A program made the position numbers and the translations under genes. This document shows, in pieces, positions 1 through 9,587 of a DNA stretch of 64,000 nucleotides. A model generated the notes under the pieces. That model was given only the letters and a program-made list of their open reading frames with translations, was not told the DNA's origin and ran no database searches. The stretch is taken from positions 1 through 64,000 of the forward strand of contig MKJX01000133.1 of the NCBI GenBank assembly GCA_001942415.1. The letters run 5' to 3'. This stretch comes from Pseudonocardia sp. CNS-139. Lineage in GTDB: Bacteria; Actinomycetota; Actinomycetes; Mycobacteriales; Pseudonocardiaceae. Every line of letters starts with the position of its first letter. Position 1 is the stretch's first letter.

Positions 1-790
1 CTGCGCGCCGGCGCCGCGCGCGCATGGTCTGGGTGGGCTGGGCGGCCGGGGCGGGGCTCGGCGCCGGCTTCGGCATCCGCGGGAGCACCTGCGTGACCTC
101 GGCGTCCACCGGCGTGAACCACGACCCGCTCGGCGGGACGGACGCGGTCGGGCGTGCCTGGGTGGTCGCGCCGGGCCGGCGGTTGGGCAGCGCGGTGGTG
201 CGCTGGTCGCTCGGCGTGCGGACGGTCGGGCTCTCGTCGGCCGGCGGCTCACCGGCGGTGGCGCGCACGGCCGGGCGCTCACCACCCGGCTCGCGGACCG
301 GCGGCCGTGGCGTCGGGCGCGGCGCGGTGGGCGGCCGCGACGACCCGGTCGGGCGCGGCGACGGCGTCGGGCGCGGCGCCGCCGACCCGGTCGGGCCGCT
401 GCCCGGCTCGGGCCGGGCCTGCCGGCTCTTGTCGCCGCCCTGGTCGGCCTTCTCCGTGTCCTTCGGCTGCTCGTCGCCCTTGGCGGCCTCGGCCGGGACC
501 TCCGCGGACGCGCCGGCGGCCCCCGCCGCGGCGTCGCTCGTGCCGGCCGGTGTCGTGGCCTTGGTGCCGACCTGGGTGCCGACCTGAGTGCTGACCTGAG
601 TGGTGCTGTCGACGGTGGCGGCGCCGTTCCCCTTGGCGTCGTCGCCGGCCTGCACGGAGCCGCCGTCCGCGGACACCTGGTCCGCGGACGCCGCCGGCTG
701 GGCCGTCCCCCCGGCCATCGCGCCGTTCCCCTTCTCCGCGTCCTCCGGACGCGGCGTCGCCTCGCCGGGCGAGGCCTGCCGCTCGGGCAT
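1..790 (-). CDS. Low-complexity Pro/Ala/Thr-rich protein, N-terminal part only
   Basis: Reading leftward from an ATG at 790 the frame stays open to base 1, so about 263 residues are visible and the C-terminus lies outside the window. The product starts MPERQASPGEATPRPEDAEK and is rich in Ala, Gly, Pro, Thr, Asp and Arg. It contains repeated STQVGTQVGTK-like and PRPTPSPRPTGS-like stretches and shows no signal peptide or membrane segment in this part. This looks like the disordered N-terminal arm of a larger protein whose folded domain is missing. Third-position GC bias supports this frame over overlapping ones. I do not recognise the family. Confidence 0.55.
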   Translation of the reverse strand, partial: MPERQASPGEATPRPEDAEKGNGAMAGGTAQPAASADQVSADGGSVQAGDDAKGNGAATVDSTTQVSTQVGTQVGTKATTPAGTSDAAAGAAGASAEVPAEAAKGDEQPKDTEKADQGGDKSRQARPEPGSGPTGSAAPRPTPSPRPTGSSRPPTAPRPTPRPPVREPGGERPAVRATAGEPPADESPTVRTPSDQRTTALPNRRPGATTQARPTASVPPSGSWFTPVDAEVTQVLPRMPKPAPSPAPAAQPTQTMRARRRRA

Positions 791-843
791 GAAGTCCGTT
801 TCCCCTCGAACCGTCGGACCGGACCGTCAGGCGGCCCGGTTCG

Positions 844-1161
844 TCACAGGTAGAGCCCCGTGCCGTGCTCGGTGCGCTCGGTGGCCACCGCGTGCAGCTC
901 ACGCTCGCGGAGCACCAGGTAGGTGGAGCCCTGGACGTCGACCTCGTACTGGTCGTCGCGTGCGAACAGCACCCGGTCTCCCACCTTCACGGTGCGGACG
1001 TGCGCACCGACGCCGAACACCTCTCCCCAGATCAGACGCTTGGCGACCTCGGCGGTTGCGGGAATGACGATCCCAGCGCCGCTCCGGCGCTCGCCGCTCG
1101 TGTCCGGCCTCACCATCACCCGGTCGTGCAGCATCTGGATCTGGAGCTTCGGGTCCTGCAC
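844..1161 (-). CDS. GroES-like co-chaperone family protein
   Basis: A 105-residue protein from a GTG start (VQDPKLQIQMLHDRVMV); an in-frame ATG lies 10 codons upstream. The core matches the Cpn10/GroES beta-barrel: LHDRVMVRPD near the N-terminus, then GIVIPATAEVAKRLIWGEV in place of the usual mobile-loop segment, then VKVGDRVLFARDDQYEVDVQG and a late LRERELHAV strand. It is a divergent, stand-alone paralogue: no groEL is adjacent, and the IVL-type GroEL-binding loop is not clear. The GTG start is chosen because the conserved part begins at VQDPKLQIQ. The GroES fold is fairly sure; chaperonin function is not. Confidence 0.8.
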   Translation of the reverse strand: MQDPKLQIQMLHDRVMVRPDTSGERRSGAGIVIPATAEVAKRLIWGEVFGVGAHVRTVKVGDRVLFARDDQYEVDVQGSTYLVLRERELHAVATERTEHGTGLYL

Positions 1162-1218
1162 CGGCCCGATGCTACGAGCCCGGCCCGACATCGGCCGGAC
1201 CGGCCCGGAAACGCGAAG

Positions 1219-1265
1219 AGCCCCGCGGCGCTGTCAGGTCGGGGGTCCGACAGCACCACGGGGCT
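1219..1265 (-). terminator. Stem-loop downstream of the AAA ATPase gene
   Basis: Nested inverted repeats AGCCCCG...CGGGGCT and GCTGTC...GACAGC can fold into a hairpin about 47 nt long, about 90 nt past the stop of the leftward ATPase gene and upstream of the GroES-like gene. There is no clear U-tract, as is common in actinobacteria. It could instead act as an attenuator. Confidence 0.5.
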
Positions 1266-1355
1266 GTACAAGGAATCGGACACACAGGGCGGTCCGTTAC
1301 CTCTCAAGGAGCGCACGGCCTCTTTCACTCGTTCGGCCTAGTATCTTGCGCTCTG

Positions 1356-2545
1356 TCACGGCTGAGTGAGCAGGTAGCGGCCGAAATGGGGAACCGTGAA
1401 CGCGATCTGGCCACGCTGCGCGGAGAACACGAGCCCCTTCTTCAGGAGGCTGTCGCGGGCCGGCGAGAGCGAGGACGCCTTGCGGGAGAGGTGGTCGGCG
1501 ATGCCCGCCGTGCCGACCGGCTCGTCGCGGCCCTCCGTGAGCTCGGCCATCGCCCGCAGGTACTCCCGCTCGGCGGGTGTCGCGCGCTCGTACCGGGAGC
1601 CGAAGAAGCCGACGGCCAGCTCCGCCTCCGCCTCCGGCGCCGCCAGCTTGACGTCCGGTGCAGCGATCGGGCTGCGCGGCGCCGCGTCCCACGCCGCCTT
1701 CCCGTACGCCTGCACGAAGTAGGGGTAGCCGCCCGACGCCTCGTACAGCGCGTCGAGCGCGTCCACGTCGAACGCGGCGCCTCCCGTTCCGCCGGGGCGC
1801 GCAGCGCGAAGTCGGCGTCGGAGCGGTCGAGCTGGCCGATCCGCACGTACTTGAACAGCCGCTCCGAGTAGGACTTGGACGCCGACAGCACAGCGGGCAG
1901 GTGCGGCAGCCCGGCCCCGACCACCACGAGCGGCGCCCGCTGCTGGGAGAGCTCGTGGCACGCCGCGCACAGCGCCGAGACGTCGTCCGGGCCGAGGTCC
2001 TGCATCTCGTCGATGAGCAGCGCGACGCCGGTCTCCAGGTCGGCGGCCAGCTCCGCGACCACCGTGAACAGCTCGACGAGGTCGATCTCGATGTCCCCGG
2101 AGTCGGCGCGGCCGTTGCGCACGGGCACGTCGATGCCGGGCTGCCAGCGGTCGCGCAGCCTGGCCCCGTCCGGGGCCGAGCGCATCGCGAACGCCTTGAG
2201 CACGCCGAGCACCTCGTCGACGCGGTCCGGGTCCGGGTGCCGCACGGCGAGGTCGCGGATGGCCCGGTGCAGCGCCGCCGACAGCGGTCTGCGCAGGTCG
2301 GCGTCGGGGCGGGCCTCGATCTTCCCGGCGCCCCAGCCGGCCCGTCCGGCCATCGAGCGCAGCTCGCCGAGCAGCACCGTCTTGCCGACGCCGCGCAGCC
2401 CGGTGAGCACGAGGCTCCGTTCCGGGCGCCCGCGCGCCACCCGTTCCAGCACGATCTCGAACGCGTCCAGCTCGCGGTCACGGCCGGCCAGCTCGGGCGG
2501 ACGCTGGCCGGCGCCGGGAGCGAACGGGTTGCGCACCGGGTCCAT
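1356..2545 (-). CDS. AAA-family ATPase (Orc1/Cdc6-like ATP-binding protein), frame broken once
   Basis: About 396 residues from ATG 2545. The N-terminus has PELAGRDRELDAFEIVLERV followed by a Walker A motif GLRGVGKTVLL, then a Walker B/Asp-rich segment VALLIDEMQDLGPDDVSAL and a sensor-like LVVVGAGLPHLPAVL. The C-terminal part (winged-helix-like) ends KGLVFSAQRGQIAFTVPHF. The reading frame changes near 1788 (APAERE | GAAFDVDALDALYEASGGY); restoring one G rejoins the halves, so I treat it as a sequence error. Such ATPases are widespread, usually single genes, in actinobacteria and have no settled role. Confidence 0.85.
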
Positions 2546-2753
2546 CGATCGGACGGTATCGGCGTTTCTTGGTCAACTCGTAGAGGCGGCTAGCGAACAC
2601 GATGGCGTGTCGCGGATCGGGTTGTGTATCCGATTCTCGGACCGTCACTAGACACGCATAGAGACATCGATCGAGGTTCCGATCGGCTTCTCTTCGCCCG
2701 TCTAGCCGAGTTGCTAGACATCTGCATAGGGTCCGATCTGGTTTCCTGGCCCG

Positions 2754-3375
2754 GTGACCCAGACCCCGCAGGACGCCTCCGAGATCGTCACCGAGGGGAG
2801 CGGCTGGCACGAGCAGCTCGGCGACCGCGCCGAGCTCGACGCCGGGTTCACGGCCGTGGCCCGCACCCGTTCCGACGCCGTGCGCGAGCTGGCCCGCCGG
2901 ATGGCGCCGCCGCGGCCGCGCTGGAGCAGCCCGGGCTGGAGGTGCGCAGCCGCCGGCTGTGGGTGCGCAACGAGTGGCGCGGCAACAAGGTGGCCGCGCC
3001 CGCGCGGGGGAGTACCTGCAGCTGCTCGTCACGGACGTCACGGTGCTGGAGGCCGTGCTGTCGGCGCTGGTCGGCGCCGAGCCCACCGACCTGCACGGGC
3101 CGCGGTGGGTGCTCGCCGACCCGGCCGCGGCGCAGCGGGCGGCGCAGCGCAACGCCGTGGCCGACGCGCGGGCCCGGGCCGAGGGTTACGCGGCCGCGCT
3201 GGGCGGCACGCTGGGCCCGCTGCGCCGGCTCTCCGAGGCTGCCGAGCACGCCGCCCCGATGTACCGGATGGCCGCGGCCGAGGCCGCCGGGCCGGACGTG
3301 CGCGACCTCGGGCTGGAGCCCGAGCCGGTGCGCGTCACGGCCCGGTGCACGACCACCTGGCTGCTGCTTCCCTGA
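2754..3375 (+). CDS. SIMPL (DUF541) domain protein, two frame changes
   Basis: GTG start at 2754 (VTQTPQDASEIVTEGSGWHE). The conserved pieces are RSDAVRELARRMA, then EVRSRRLWVRNEWRGNKV in a second frame, then AGEYLQLLVTDVTVLEAVLSAL and the terminal EPVRVTARCTTTWLLLP in a third. Together they give about 207 residues, the usual size for an actinobacterial SIMPL-domain protein. The frame changes lie near 2910 and 3005 and each is mended by one added G or C. There is no signal peptide, so the protein is probably cytoplasmic. Function of this family in actinobacteria is unknown. Confidence 0.75.
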
Positions 3376-3385
3376 GTTCTGGGCG

Positions 3386-3879
3386 TCAGCGCTGGTCGCC
3401 GGGCACCACGGTGCCCTCGATCACCAGCGGCTCGGCGCGCCCGGCCGGACGCTCAGCGGTGGCCGGCTCCGGCTCGACGACCTCCCCGTCCACCACCGGG
3501 CCCCGCTGGCGGATGCGCGCGGTGCGCAGCTCGGGGCGCGCGCCTCCGCGGCGCGCACCATCCGGCGGCGGACCAGCGCCCGCGTGGGCGGCAGCACGAG
3601 CAGCAGGCCGGCGAGATCGGTGACGAGGCCGGGCACGAACAGGAGCACGCCGCCGACCGCCACCAGCATGGAGTCGGTGACCTCGGCGGTGGGCACGCGG
3701 CGGTTGGCCACCGCGTCGGCGAGGGCCTGTGCCGCGCGCACCCCCTCCCGCCGGGCCAGCCACAGGCCGAGCACGGAGCCGGCCAGGAGGATCAGCAGCG
3801 TCCAGCCCAGCCCGACCACGGAACCGAGCGCGACGAGCGCCACGATCTCCACTACGAGGTACAGGAGCACGAACGGCAT
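3386..3879 (-). CDS. fxsA: FxsA family membrane protein, one frame change
   Basis: About 164 residues from ATG 3879. The N-terminus MPFVLLYLVVEIVALVALG is a membrane segment typical of FxsA, followed by VGLGWTLLILLAGSVLGLWL, the conserved cytoplasmic piece EGVRAAQALADAVANRRVPT and a third membrane stretch ending in the family signature VPGLVTDLAGLLLVLPPTR. The charged tail ends LVIEGTVVPGDQR in another frame; the shift is near 3540. FxsA is an inner-membrane protein known in E. coli for phage T7 exclusion when overexpressed; its normal role is not established. It converges with the SIMPL gene. Confidence 0.85.
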
Positions 3880-3934
3880 GCCCTAGTAACGCACGAGAAC
3901 GCCGTGGTGCTCCCGGACGCGAGTCACGGATTGG

Positions 3935-5287
3935 TCACCCGTCGATCGGCTGCCCCAGCGCGAAGACGTTGGCCGGGTCGTACCGACGTTTGACGGCGAG
4001 CAGCCGCTCCCGGTCCGCGGGCGCAGATGGCCCGGATGCGTTCGGCCGTGGCGGCCCCGAGGAAGTTGAGCAGCGCGCCGCCGGTCGACCAGGGCGCCAT
4101 CCGGTCGACGACCTCGCCGGCCGGCCCGTCCACCGGCGCGACGGCGAGCAGCGAGTAGGCGGCGTCCCGCCCGGCCACGGCGTTGGGCACCGCGGGCGGA
4201 CGGGCGAGCGCCCCACCGAGCTGGCGGATCTCCACCATCGACAGCGAGGGCGCGTCGACGTCCGGACCGGCGGCGGCGAGCAGCGCGTCCACGGCGGCGG
4301 CGGGCAGCCCGGTGAGCGCCGTGCCGCGCTCGCGGCACGGCATCGGGTCCACCGGGTCGAGGTGCACGGCGTCGAGCCCGGTGGGCGCCAGCTCGCCCAG
4401 CACGTCGATCAGGGGCGGCGCGACGGCCCGCATCGGCGCGACGAGCGCCGAGCCCTCCTCCGCGGTGCCGAGGTGCGTGACGCGCAGGTGCACCACCAGG
4501 CGGCCGCGCAGCGGCTCGGGCAGCGCCGCGAGCGGGGACAGCCGCAGCAGCGCGACCGACGTCGTGGTCTCGTCGGGCAGGGTGGGCGCCCACTCGCGGT
4601 AGGCGTGCAGCACGTCGCGGCCGCCTCGGCCGGGAAGAAGAGGCCGCCGCCCCAGAGCCGGGCGACCGGCACCAGGCCGATCTCCATGTCGGTGACGATG
4701 CCGAAGTTGCCCTTGCCGCCGCGCACGGCCCAGAAGAGGTCCGGCTCGCGCTCGGCGTCGACGTCGCGGACCGCGCCCTCGAACGTGACGAGCCGCAGCC
4801 GGCGGACGTGGTCGGCGGCGAAGCCGTGGCGGCGCCCGATGGGGCCGAGCCCGCCGCCGAGCGTGTAGCCGACCATCCCGACGTGCGACGCCGAGCCGAC
4901 GGCGGGCATCAGCCCGTGCGGCGCGGCCGCGGCGACGACGTCCGCGCTGCGCGCCCCGGCCCGGACCCGGGCGACCCGGGCGGCCGGGTCGACCTCGACG
5001 CCCGCCATTCGCGCCGTGGTGACGAGAACGACGCCCTCCAGCGACGAGGTCAACCCGTGCCCCGTGGCCTGCACGGCGACGCGGTGCCCGCGCAACGCCG
5101 CCCAGCCCACGGCCGCCGCGACGTCGGACGCGCAGGTGGCGCCGACGACCAGGGCCGGCCGCGGGGTGCGGGCCGTGTTGAAGGGGGCGACCTCCGCGGC
5201 CAGCCCGGGGTCACCGGGTCGCAGCAGCGGTCCGGCGAGGTTCCCGTCGAGGTCCGCCCCGAGATCGGCCGTCGAGCTGGTCATCAC
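3935..5287 (-). CDS. FAD-linked oxidoreductase, berberine-bridge-enzyme type, two frame changes
   Basis: About 451 residues. The FAD-binding PCMH half shows PALVVGATCASDVAAAVGWA, the flavin-site stretch AVQATGHGLTSSLEG and SHVGMVGYTLGGGLGPIGRR, the usual position of the GGG loop. A substrate domain follows, and the C-terminal BBE motif is RRYDPANVFALGQPI. The His of TGHG is a likely covalent-flavin site; a second Cys attachment is not evident, so single covalent linkage is inferred. The frame changes near 4615 and near 4020. These enzymes oxidise alcohols, sugars or alkaloid-like substrates with oxygen; the substrate here is unknown. There is no signal peptide. Confidence 0.85.
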
Positions 5288-5393
5288 CTGGTCCCCCGTG
5301 TCCGCGGCGGTCCGGTCCGGACCGCCGCGGGCGAGGGTGGGCCAGCGCGCTTGCAGAACGCTGAAAGCGTTACGGCGAACGGACCACCGGCCG

Positions 5394-6686
5394 CTACCAG
5401 GTGAGCGCGAGCCCGGGGTCGGTGAGCAGCGCGCCGACGTCGGCGAGGAACCGCGAGCCCTGCTCGCCGTCGACGAGCCGGTGGTCGAACGAGAGCGCGA
5501 GCTGGCAGACCGTGCGCACCGCCAGCTCCCCGTCCACCACCCACGGTGCCGGCTTGATGGAGCCGAGCGCGAGGATCGCGGCCTCGCCGGGGTTGAGGAT
5601 CGGGGTGCCGGTGTCCACCCCGAACACGCCCACGTTGGTGATCGTGAACGTGCCGCCGACCAGGTCGGACGGGGGTGTCGTGCCGGCCCGCGCGGTGGCC
5701 GTCAGCGCGCCGATCGCGGCCGCCAGGTCGCGCAGCGGGAGCGTGTCGGCGTCGCGGACCTTCGGCACGACCAGCCCGCGCGGCGTGGCCGCGGCGATCC
5801 CGAGCTGCACCCGGTCGTAGTAGACGATCTCGCCGGCCGCCTCGTCCCAGTGCGCGTTGACCTCGGGCGTGCGCCGCGCCGCCAGGCACACGGCCTTCGC
5901 GACGAACGCCAGCGGCGTCAGCTTCACGTCGGCGTACTCGCGGGTGCCGCGCAGCCGGTCGCGCAGCGCCATCGTCGCCGTCACGTCCACGGCGAGGAAC
6001 TCGGTGACGTGCGGCGCGGTGAACGCGCTGCTCACCATCGCCGCCGCGGTGGCCCGGCGGACCCCGCGGATCGGCTCCCGGCGCACCCCGCCCGCGGCCG
6101 GGGCCGGGCCGCGCGCGGCCGTCTCGACGTCCTCGCGGGTGATCACGCCGCCGGCCCCGGACCCGGCGAGGGCCCGCAGGTCCACGCCGAGGTCCTTGGC
6201 CAGCTTGCGCACCGGCGGCTTGGCGAGCGGCACGAGCCCGTTCGCCGGGGCGGACTCCGCGGGTTCCACCGGTGCGGCCGGCGGCGCGGGGACGGGCGCG
6301 GGCGCCACCTCCGGCGCCGGACGGCCACGGCGCGGGCGCCGCGTCACCGAACCGGGCCGCGGCCCGTAGCCGACGAGGTTCGCGACGTGCCCGTTCTCCC
6401 CGTTCCCACCGGCGGGCGCGGCCACCGCGACGGCGGCCTCGGCGGTCTCGATCGCGATGATCGGGGTGCCCACCGGAACCGTTCTGCCCGGCTCGACCAG
6501 CAGCTCCCCGACCGTGCCCGCGTACGGGCTCGGCAGCTCGACGGCGGCCTTCGCCGTCTCGATCTCGCAGAGCACCTGGTTGACCGTGACCGGGTCGCCG
6601 GGCGCGACGCGCCAGGTGATGATCTCGGCCTCCGTGAGGCCCTCGCCCGCGTCGGGCATGGCGAACTCGCGGCGCATCCCCGTCAC
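5394..6686 (-). CDS. bkdC: Dihydrolipoamide acyltransferase (E2) of a 2-oxo acid dehydrogenase complex
   Basis: 430 residues from a GTG that overlaps the stop of bkdB (GTGA), so translation is probably coupled. The domains are: a lipoyl domain with the lipoyl-lysine motif EIETAKAAVELPSP (Lys about residue 46), a Pro/Ala-rich linker, a peripheral subunit-binding domain PPVRKLAKDLGVDLRALAGS, and a catalytic domain ending in the active-site DHRLVDGEQGSRF. It transfers acyl groups from E1 to CoA. Only one lipoyl domain is present, as in the mycobacterial branched-chain enzyme. The gene is intact here, unlike its two partners. E3 (lpd) is not in the window. Confidence 0.93.
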   Translation of the reverse strand: MTGMRREFAMPDAGEGLTEAEIITWRVAPGDPVTVNQVLCEIETAKAAVELPSPYAGTVGELLVEPGRTVPVGTPIIAIETAEAAVAVAAPAGGNGENGHVANLVGYGPRPGSVTRRPRRGRPAPEVAPAPVPAPPAAPVEPAESAPANGLVPLAKPPVRKLAKDLGVDLRALAGSGAGGVITREDVETAARGPAPAAGGVRREPIRGVRRATAAAMVSSAFTAPHVTEFLAVDVTATMALRDRLRGTREYADVKLTPLAFVAKAVCLAARRTPEVNAHWDEAAGEIVYYDRVQLGIAAATPRGLVVPKVRDADTLPLRDLAAAIGALTATARAGTTPPSDLVGGTFTITNVGVFGVDTGTPILNPGEAAILALGSIKPAPWVVDGELAVRTVCQLALSFDHRLVDGEQGSRFLADVGALLTDPGLALTW

Positions 6687-7661
6687 CAGGCCATCGAACG
6701 GTCGACGGCGTCCAGCACGCGGTCGAGGTCGGGCAGGTAGTCCTCCTCGCAGCGGGACGGCGGGTAGGGCGTGTCGAAGCCCGTGACGCGCAGCACCGGC
6801 GCCTCCAGCGAGTGGAACGCCGCCTCCTGCACGCGCGCCGCCACCTCGGAGGAGATCGAGGACTCCGACGGCGCCTCGGCCGCCACCACGAGCCGTCCGG
6901 TGCGGCGCACCGACGCGACGACCGGCCCGAGGTCGAGCGGCGAGAGCGCCCGCAGGTCGATCACCTCGATGTCGTGCCCGTCGGCCGCGGCCGCGGTGGC
7001 CGCCTCCAGGCAGGTGCGGACCAGCGGCCCGTAGCTGACCAGCGTGAGCGTCCGGCCCGGCCGCACCACCTTCGTCGTGAACAGCGGCGGCGGGGTGGCC
7101 GTCGGGTCCACCTCGCCCTTCTCCCAGTACCGCCGCTTGGGCTCGAAGAAGACGATCGGGTCGTCGGAGGCGATGGCCTGCTGGATCATCCAGTACGCGT
7201 CGCCCGGGTTGGAGCAGGCGACCACCTTCAGGCCGCCGATGTGCGCGAAGAACGACTCCGGCGACTCGCTGTGGTGCTCGACCGCCCCGATCCCGCCGCC
7301 GAACGGGATGCGCACGACCACCGGCATCCGCACCACGCCCTGCGAGCGGAAGTGCAGCTTGGCCAGCTGCGACACGATCTGGTCGAAGCCGGGGAAGACG
7401 AACCCGTCGAACTGGATCTCGCAGACCGGCCGGAACCCGCGGATCGCGAGCCCGACCGCCGTGCCGATGATCCCGGACTCGGCCAGCGGGGTGTCGGAGC
7501 ACGCGCTGCTCGCCGAAGTCCTTCTGCAGGCCGTCCGTGACGCGGAAGACGCCGCCGAGCTTGCCGACGTCCTCGCCCATCACGATCACCTTGGGGTCGC
7601 GCTCCATCGCGGCGCGCAGGCCGTCGTTGAGCGCCTTGGAGAGGCTGAGCTGCCGGGGCAT
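6683..7661 (-). CDS. bkdB: 2-oxo acid dehydrogenase E1 beta subunit, one frame change
   Basis: About 326 residues from ATG 7661, two bases after the bkdA stop. The N-terminus is LSLSKALNDGLRAAMERD, with VMGEDVGKLGGVFRVTDGL typical of the E1 beta pyrimidine domain. The middle is VVRIPFGGGIGAVEHHSESP and AIASDDPIVFFEPKRRYW, and the C-terminal transketolase domain runs to DLDRVLDAVDRSMAW. The frame breaks near 7505 (FGEQRV | SDTPLAESGI). With bkdA it forms the thiamine diphosphate-dependent E1 that decarboxylates branched-chain 2-oxo acids. Pyruvate dehydrogenase activity cannot be excluded by sequence alone. Confidence 0.9.
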
Positions 7662-7663
7662 CC

Positions 7664-8854
7664 TCACACCCCCTCGAACGACTCGTGGTACGCGAGGTAG
7701 CCGGCCCGCTGCGCCTCCACGAACGGCGAACCCTCGGCGTAGACCTGGGAGAACATCCGATCCGGCGTGGGCTGCGGCATCGCGAGGCAGTGCTCCCGGA
7801 AGCGCGCCGCGAGCGCGTCGGACTCGGCCTGCACGCCGTCGAAGTACTCCTGGCCGACGCCGTGCTCGCGCACGAGGTTGACCCGCACCCGTTCGATCGG
7901 GTCCTTCAGCTTCCACAGCTCCAGCTCGTCGGCCAGCCGGTAGCGCGAGGGGTCGTCGGACGTGGTGTGCGCGTCCATCCGGTAGGTGAACGCCTCGATC
8001 AGCACCGGCCCGTTGCCCGTGCGGCACTCCTCCAGAGCCCACCGCGTCACCGCGAGGCAGGCGAGCACGTCGTTGCCGTCGACGCGGATGCCGGGGAAGC
8101 CGTAGCCGGCCGCGCGCTTGTAGAGCGGCACGCGCGACTGCCGCGACGTCGGCTCGGAGATCGCCCACTGGTTGTTCTGGCAGTAGAAGACGACCGGCGC
8201 GTCGTAGACCGCGGCCCACACGAAGCCCTCGTGCACGTCGCCCTGCTGGTGGCACCGTCGCCGAAGTAACAGATCGTGGCCTCGCTGTCGGGCCCGTCGC
8301 CGACGCGGCCCTCGAACTTCTGGCCCATCGCGTAGCCGGCCGCGTGAGCACCTGGTTGCCGATGACGATCGTGTACAGGTGGAAGCGGCTGGCCTTGGGG
8401 TCCCAGCTGCCGTGGTCGGTGCCGCGGAAGATGCCCAGCAGGTCGACGGGGTCGATCCCGCGGGTCCAGGCCACCCCGTGCTCCCGGTAGGACGGGAACG
8501 CCATGTCCTGGGGCGCCAGCGCGCGGCCGGAGCCGATCTGCGCGGCCTCCTGGCCCAGCAGCGGCACCCAGATGCCGAGCTGGCCCTGCCGTTGCAGCGC
8601 GTTGCCCTCCCGGTCGACGCGGCGCACCAGCACCATGTCGCGGTAGAGGTTCTGCAGCGCCGCGGCGTCGACGTCGGCCGCGTAGGCGTCGAAACGGGGG
8701 TCGGCGACGCGCTCCCCCTCGGGGGTGAGGACGCGTGCACGAGCTCCGGGTCGCCCTCGTCGGTGGCCTTCAGACCGGCCAGCACGTGCTCACGGTCGGG
8801 ATGTACCTCGGGATCTGCGGACGTGGACGGGGTCCAGTCCCGTGGAACGGACAT
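7664..8854 (-). CDS. bkdA: 2-oxo acid dehydrogenase E1 alpha subunit, three frame changes
   Basis: About 397 residues from ATG 8854 (MSVPRDWTPSTSADPEV). The thiamine diphosphate motif is split by a frame change but readable: CYFGDGATS then QGDVHEGFVWAAVY and NNQWAIS. Other family blocks are REGNALQRQGQLGIWVPLLG, PSYREHGVAWTRGIDP and YRMDAHTTSDDPSRYR, a region that carries regulatory phosphorylation sites in mitochondrial homologues. Frame changes lie near 8725, 8345 and 8255, each one base. It is first gene of the leftward bkdA-bkdB-bkdC operon, which in actinobacteria supplies branched acyl-CoA starters for iso/anteiso fatty acids. The 237-bp gap upstream should hold the promoter. Confidence 0.9.
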   Translation of the reverse strand: MSVPRDWTPSTSADPEVHPDREHVLAGLKATDEGDPELVHASSPPRGSASPTPVSTPTRPTSTPRRCRTSTATWCWCAASTGRATRCNGRASSASGCRCWARRPRRSAPAARWRPRTWRSRPTGSTGWPGPAGSTPSTCWASSAAPTTAAGTPRPAASTCTRSSSATRCSRGRLRDGPEVRGPRRRRARQRGHDLLLRRRCHQQGDVHEGFVWAAVYDAPVVFYCQNNQWAISEPTSRQSRVPLYKRAAGYGFPGIRVDGNDVLACLAVTRWALEECRTGNGPVLIEAFTYRMDAHTTSDDPSRYRLADELELWKLKDPIERVRVNLVREHGVGQEYFDGVQAESDALAARFREHCLAMPQPTPDRMFSQVYAEGSPFVEAQRAGYLAYHESFEGV

Positions 8855-9091
8855 GGTGCCTCCTCGTGCTCGGGCCACACCCGTTCGTGGCGGGTGCGGG
8901 CGGGCGCCGACCCGACCGGGCACCCCGGGTGAGGGCGGCACGGCCGGCTCTCGGCGCCATCCTGACACGCCGTCGCGACCGCCGGGGACCCGAGCCGTGA
9001 GACGCCCGGAACACGCGAACGCACGTCCCGGACAACCGGAACGTGCCGTTCCTGAGCTGCGAAGACTCCGCGCCGAGGGCGGGGCGGAGAG

Positions 9092-9373
9092 TTAGTGGCC
9101 GGGCTCCTGGCGGGGCGGCGGGGGTGCGGTGTAGCCCGGGTTCGGGCCGAATCCCGGGTCGTACGGACGCGGGGCCGGGCGAATGCCGGCGGCACGCTTG
9201 GCGGTGTCGGCGGCACCCCGGATCTGCCCCGAGTAGCGGCCCTTCGTCTGCTTGTCGACGAACTGCGCGGCCTGGTCGACGAGCCGAGCCGCCTTGTCCG
9301 GGTTGCTCTTGGCGTAGCGGCGGGCGGCCTCGGCGGCCGTGGCCAGCACGGCCAGCCTGCGGAAGAGGGGCAT
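9092..9373 (-). CDS. MT0933-like antitoxin family small protein
   Basis: 93 residues from ATG 9373 (MPLFRRLAVLATAAEAARRY). The central helix-turn-helix-like stretch DKAARLVDQAAQFVDKQTKG followed by RYSGQIRGAADTAKRAAG matches the MT0933_antitox family of short actinobacterial proteins. The tail is Pro/Gly-rich (PYDPGFGPNPGYTAPPPPRQ). No toxin gene is next to it, and many members of this family are solitary, so a true toxin-antitoxin role is doubtful here. Family assignment is from pattern only. Confidence 0.7.
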   Translation of the reverse strand: MPLFRRLAVLATAAEAARRYAKSNPDKAARLVDQAAQFVDKQTKGRYSGQIRGAADTAKRAAGIRPAPRPYDPGFGPNPGYTAPPPPRQEPGH

Positions 9374-9587
9374 AGCAAGTCCTCCGTGGTCGGATTTGTC
9401 ACACGACCAACGCACGAGAGGTGTGCGTCGGTTCCCGGGAGTACCCACTCGGCACCCGCAGCTCACCAATTCCTCGACGCCGAATCACTCAGCGTGACGT
9501 CACACAACGGTGACCCCCTTCCAGATGTCCGAAAGCGTCCGAGTGGCAGCATCCCCGCGTACTCGTACCGCCCACAAGGAGGTCCCC

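Noticed and set aside
24-594. Plus-strand ORFs at the left end of the window
   Set aside because: They are the antisense shadow of a Pro/Ala-rich leftward gene whose frame has better codon-position GC bias and a sensible start.
5394-8636. A single 1080-residue ORF spanning bkdA, bkdB and bkdC
   Set aside because: It is an artefact of frame changes that put fragments of three genes in one frame; the internal stretches between motifs read as nonsense and the three genes have their own starts and stops.
9092-9373. A toxin-antitoxin module around the MT0933-like gene
   Set aside because: No toxin-like ORF flanks it, and the family is often solitary.
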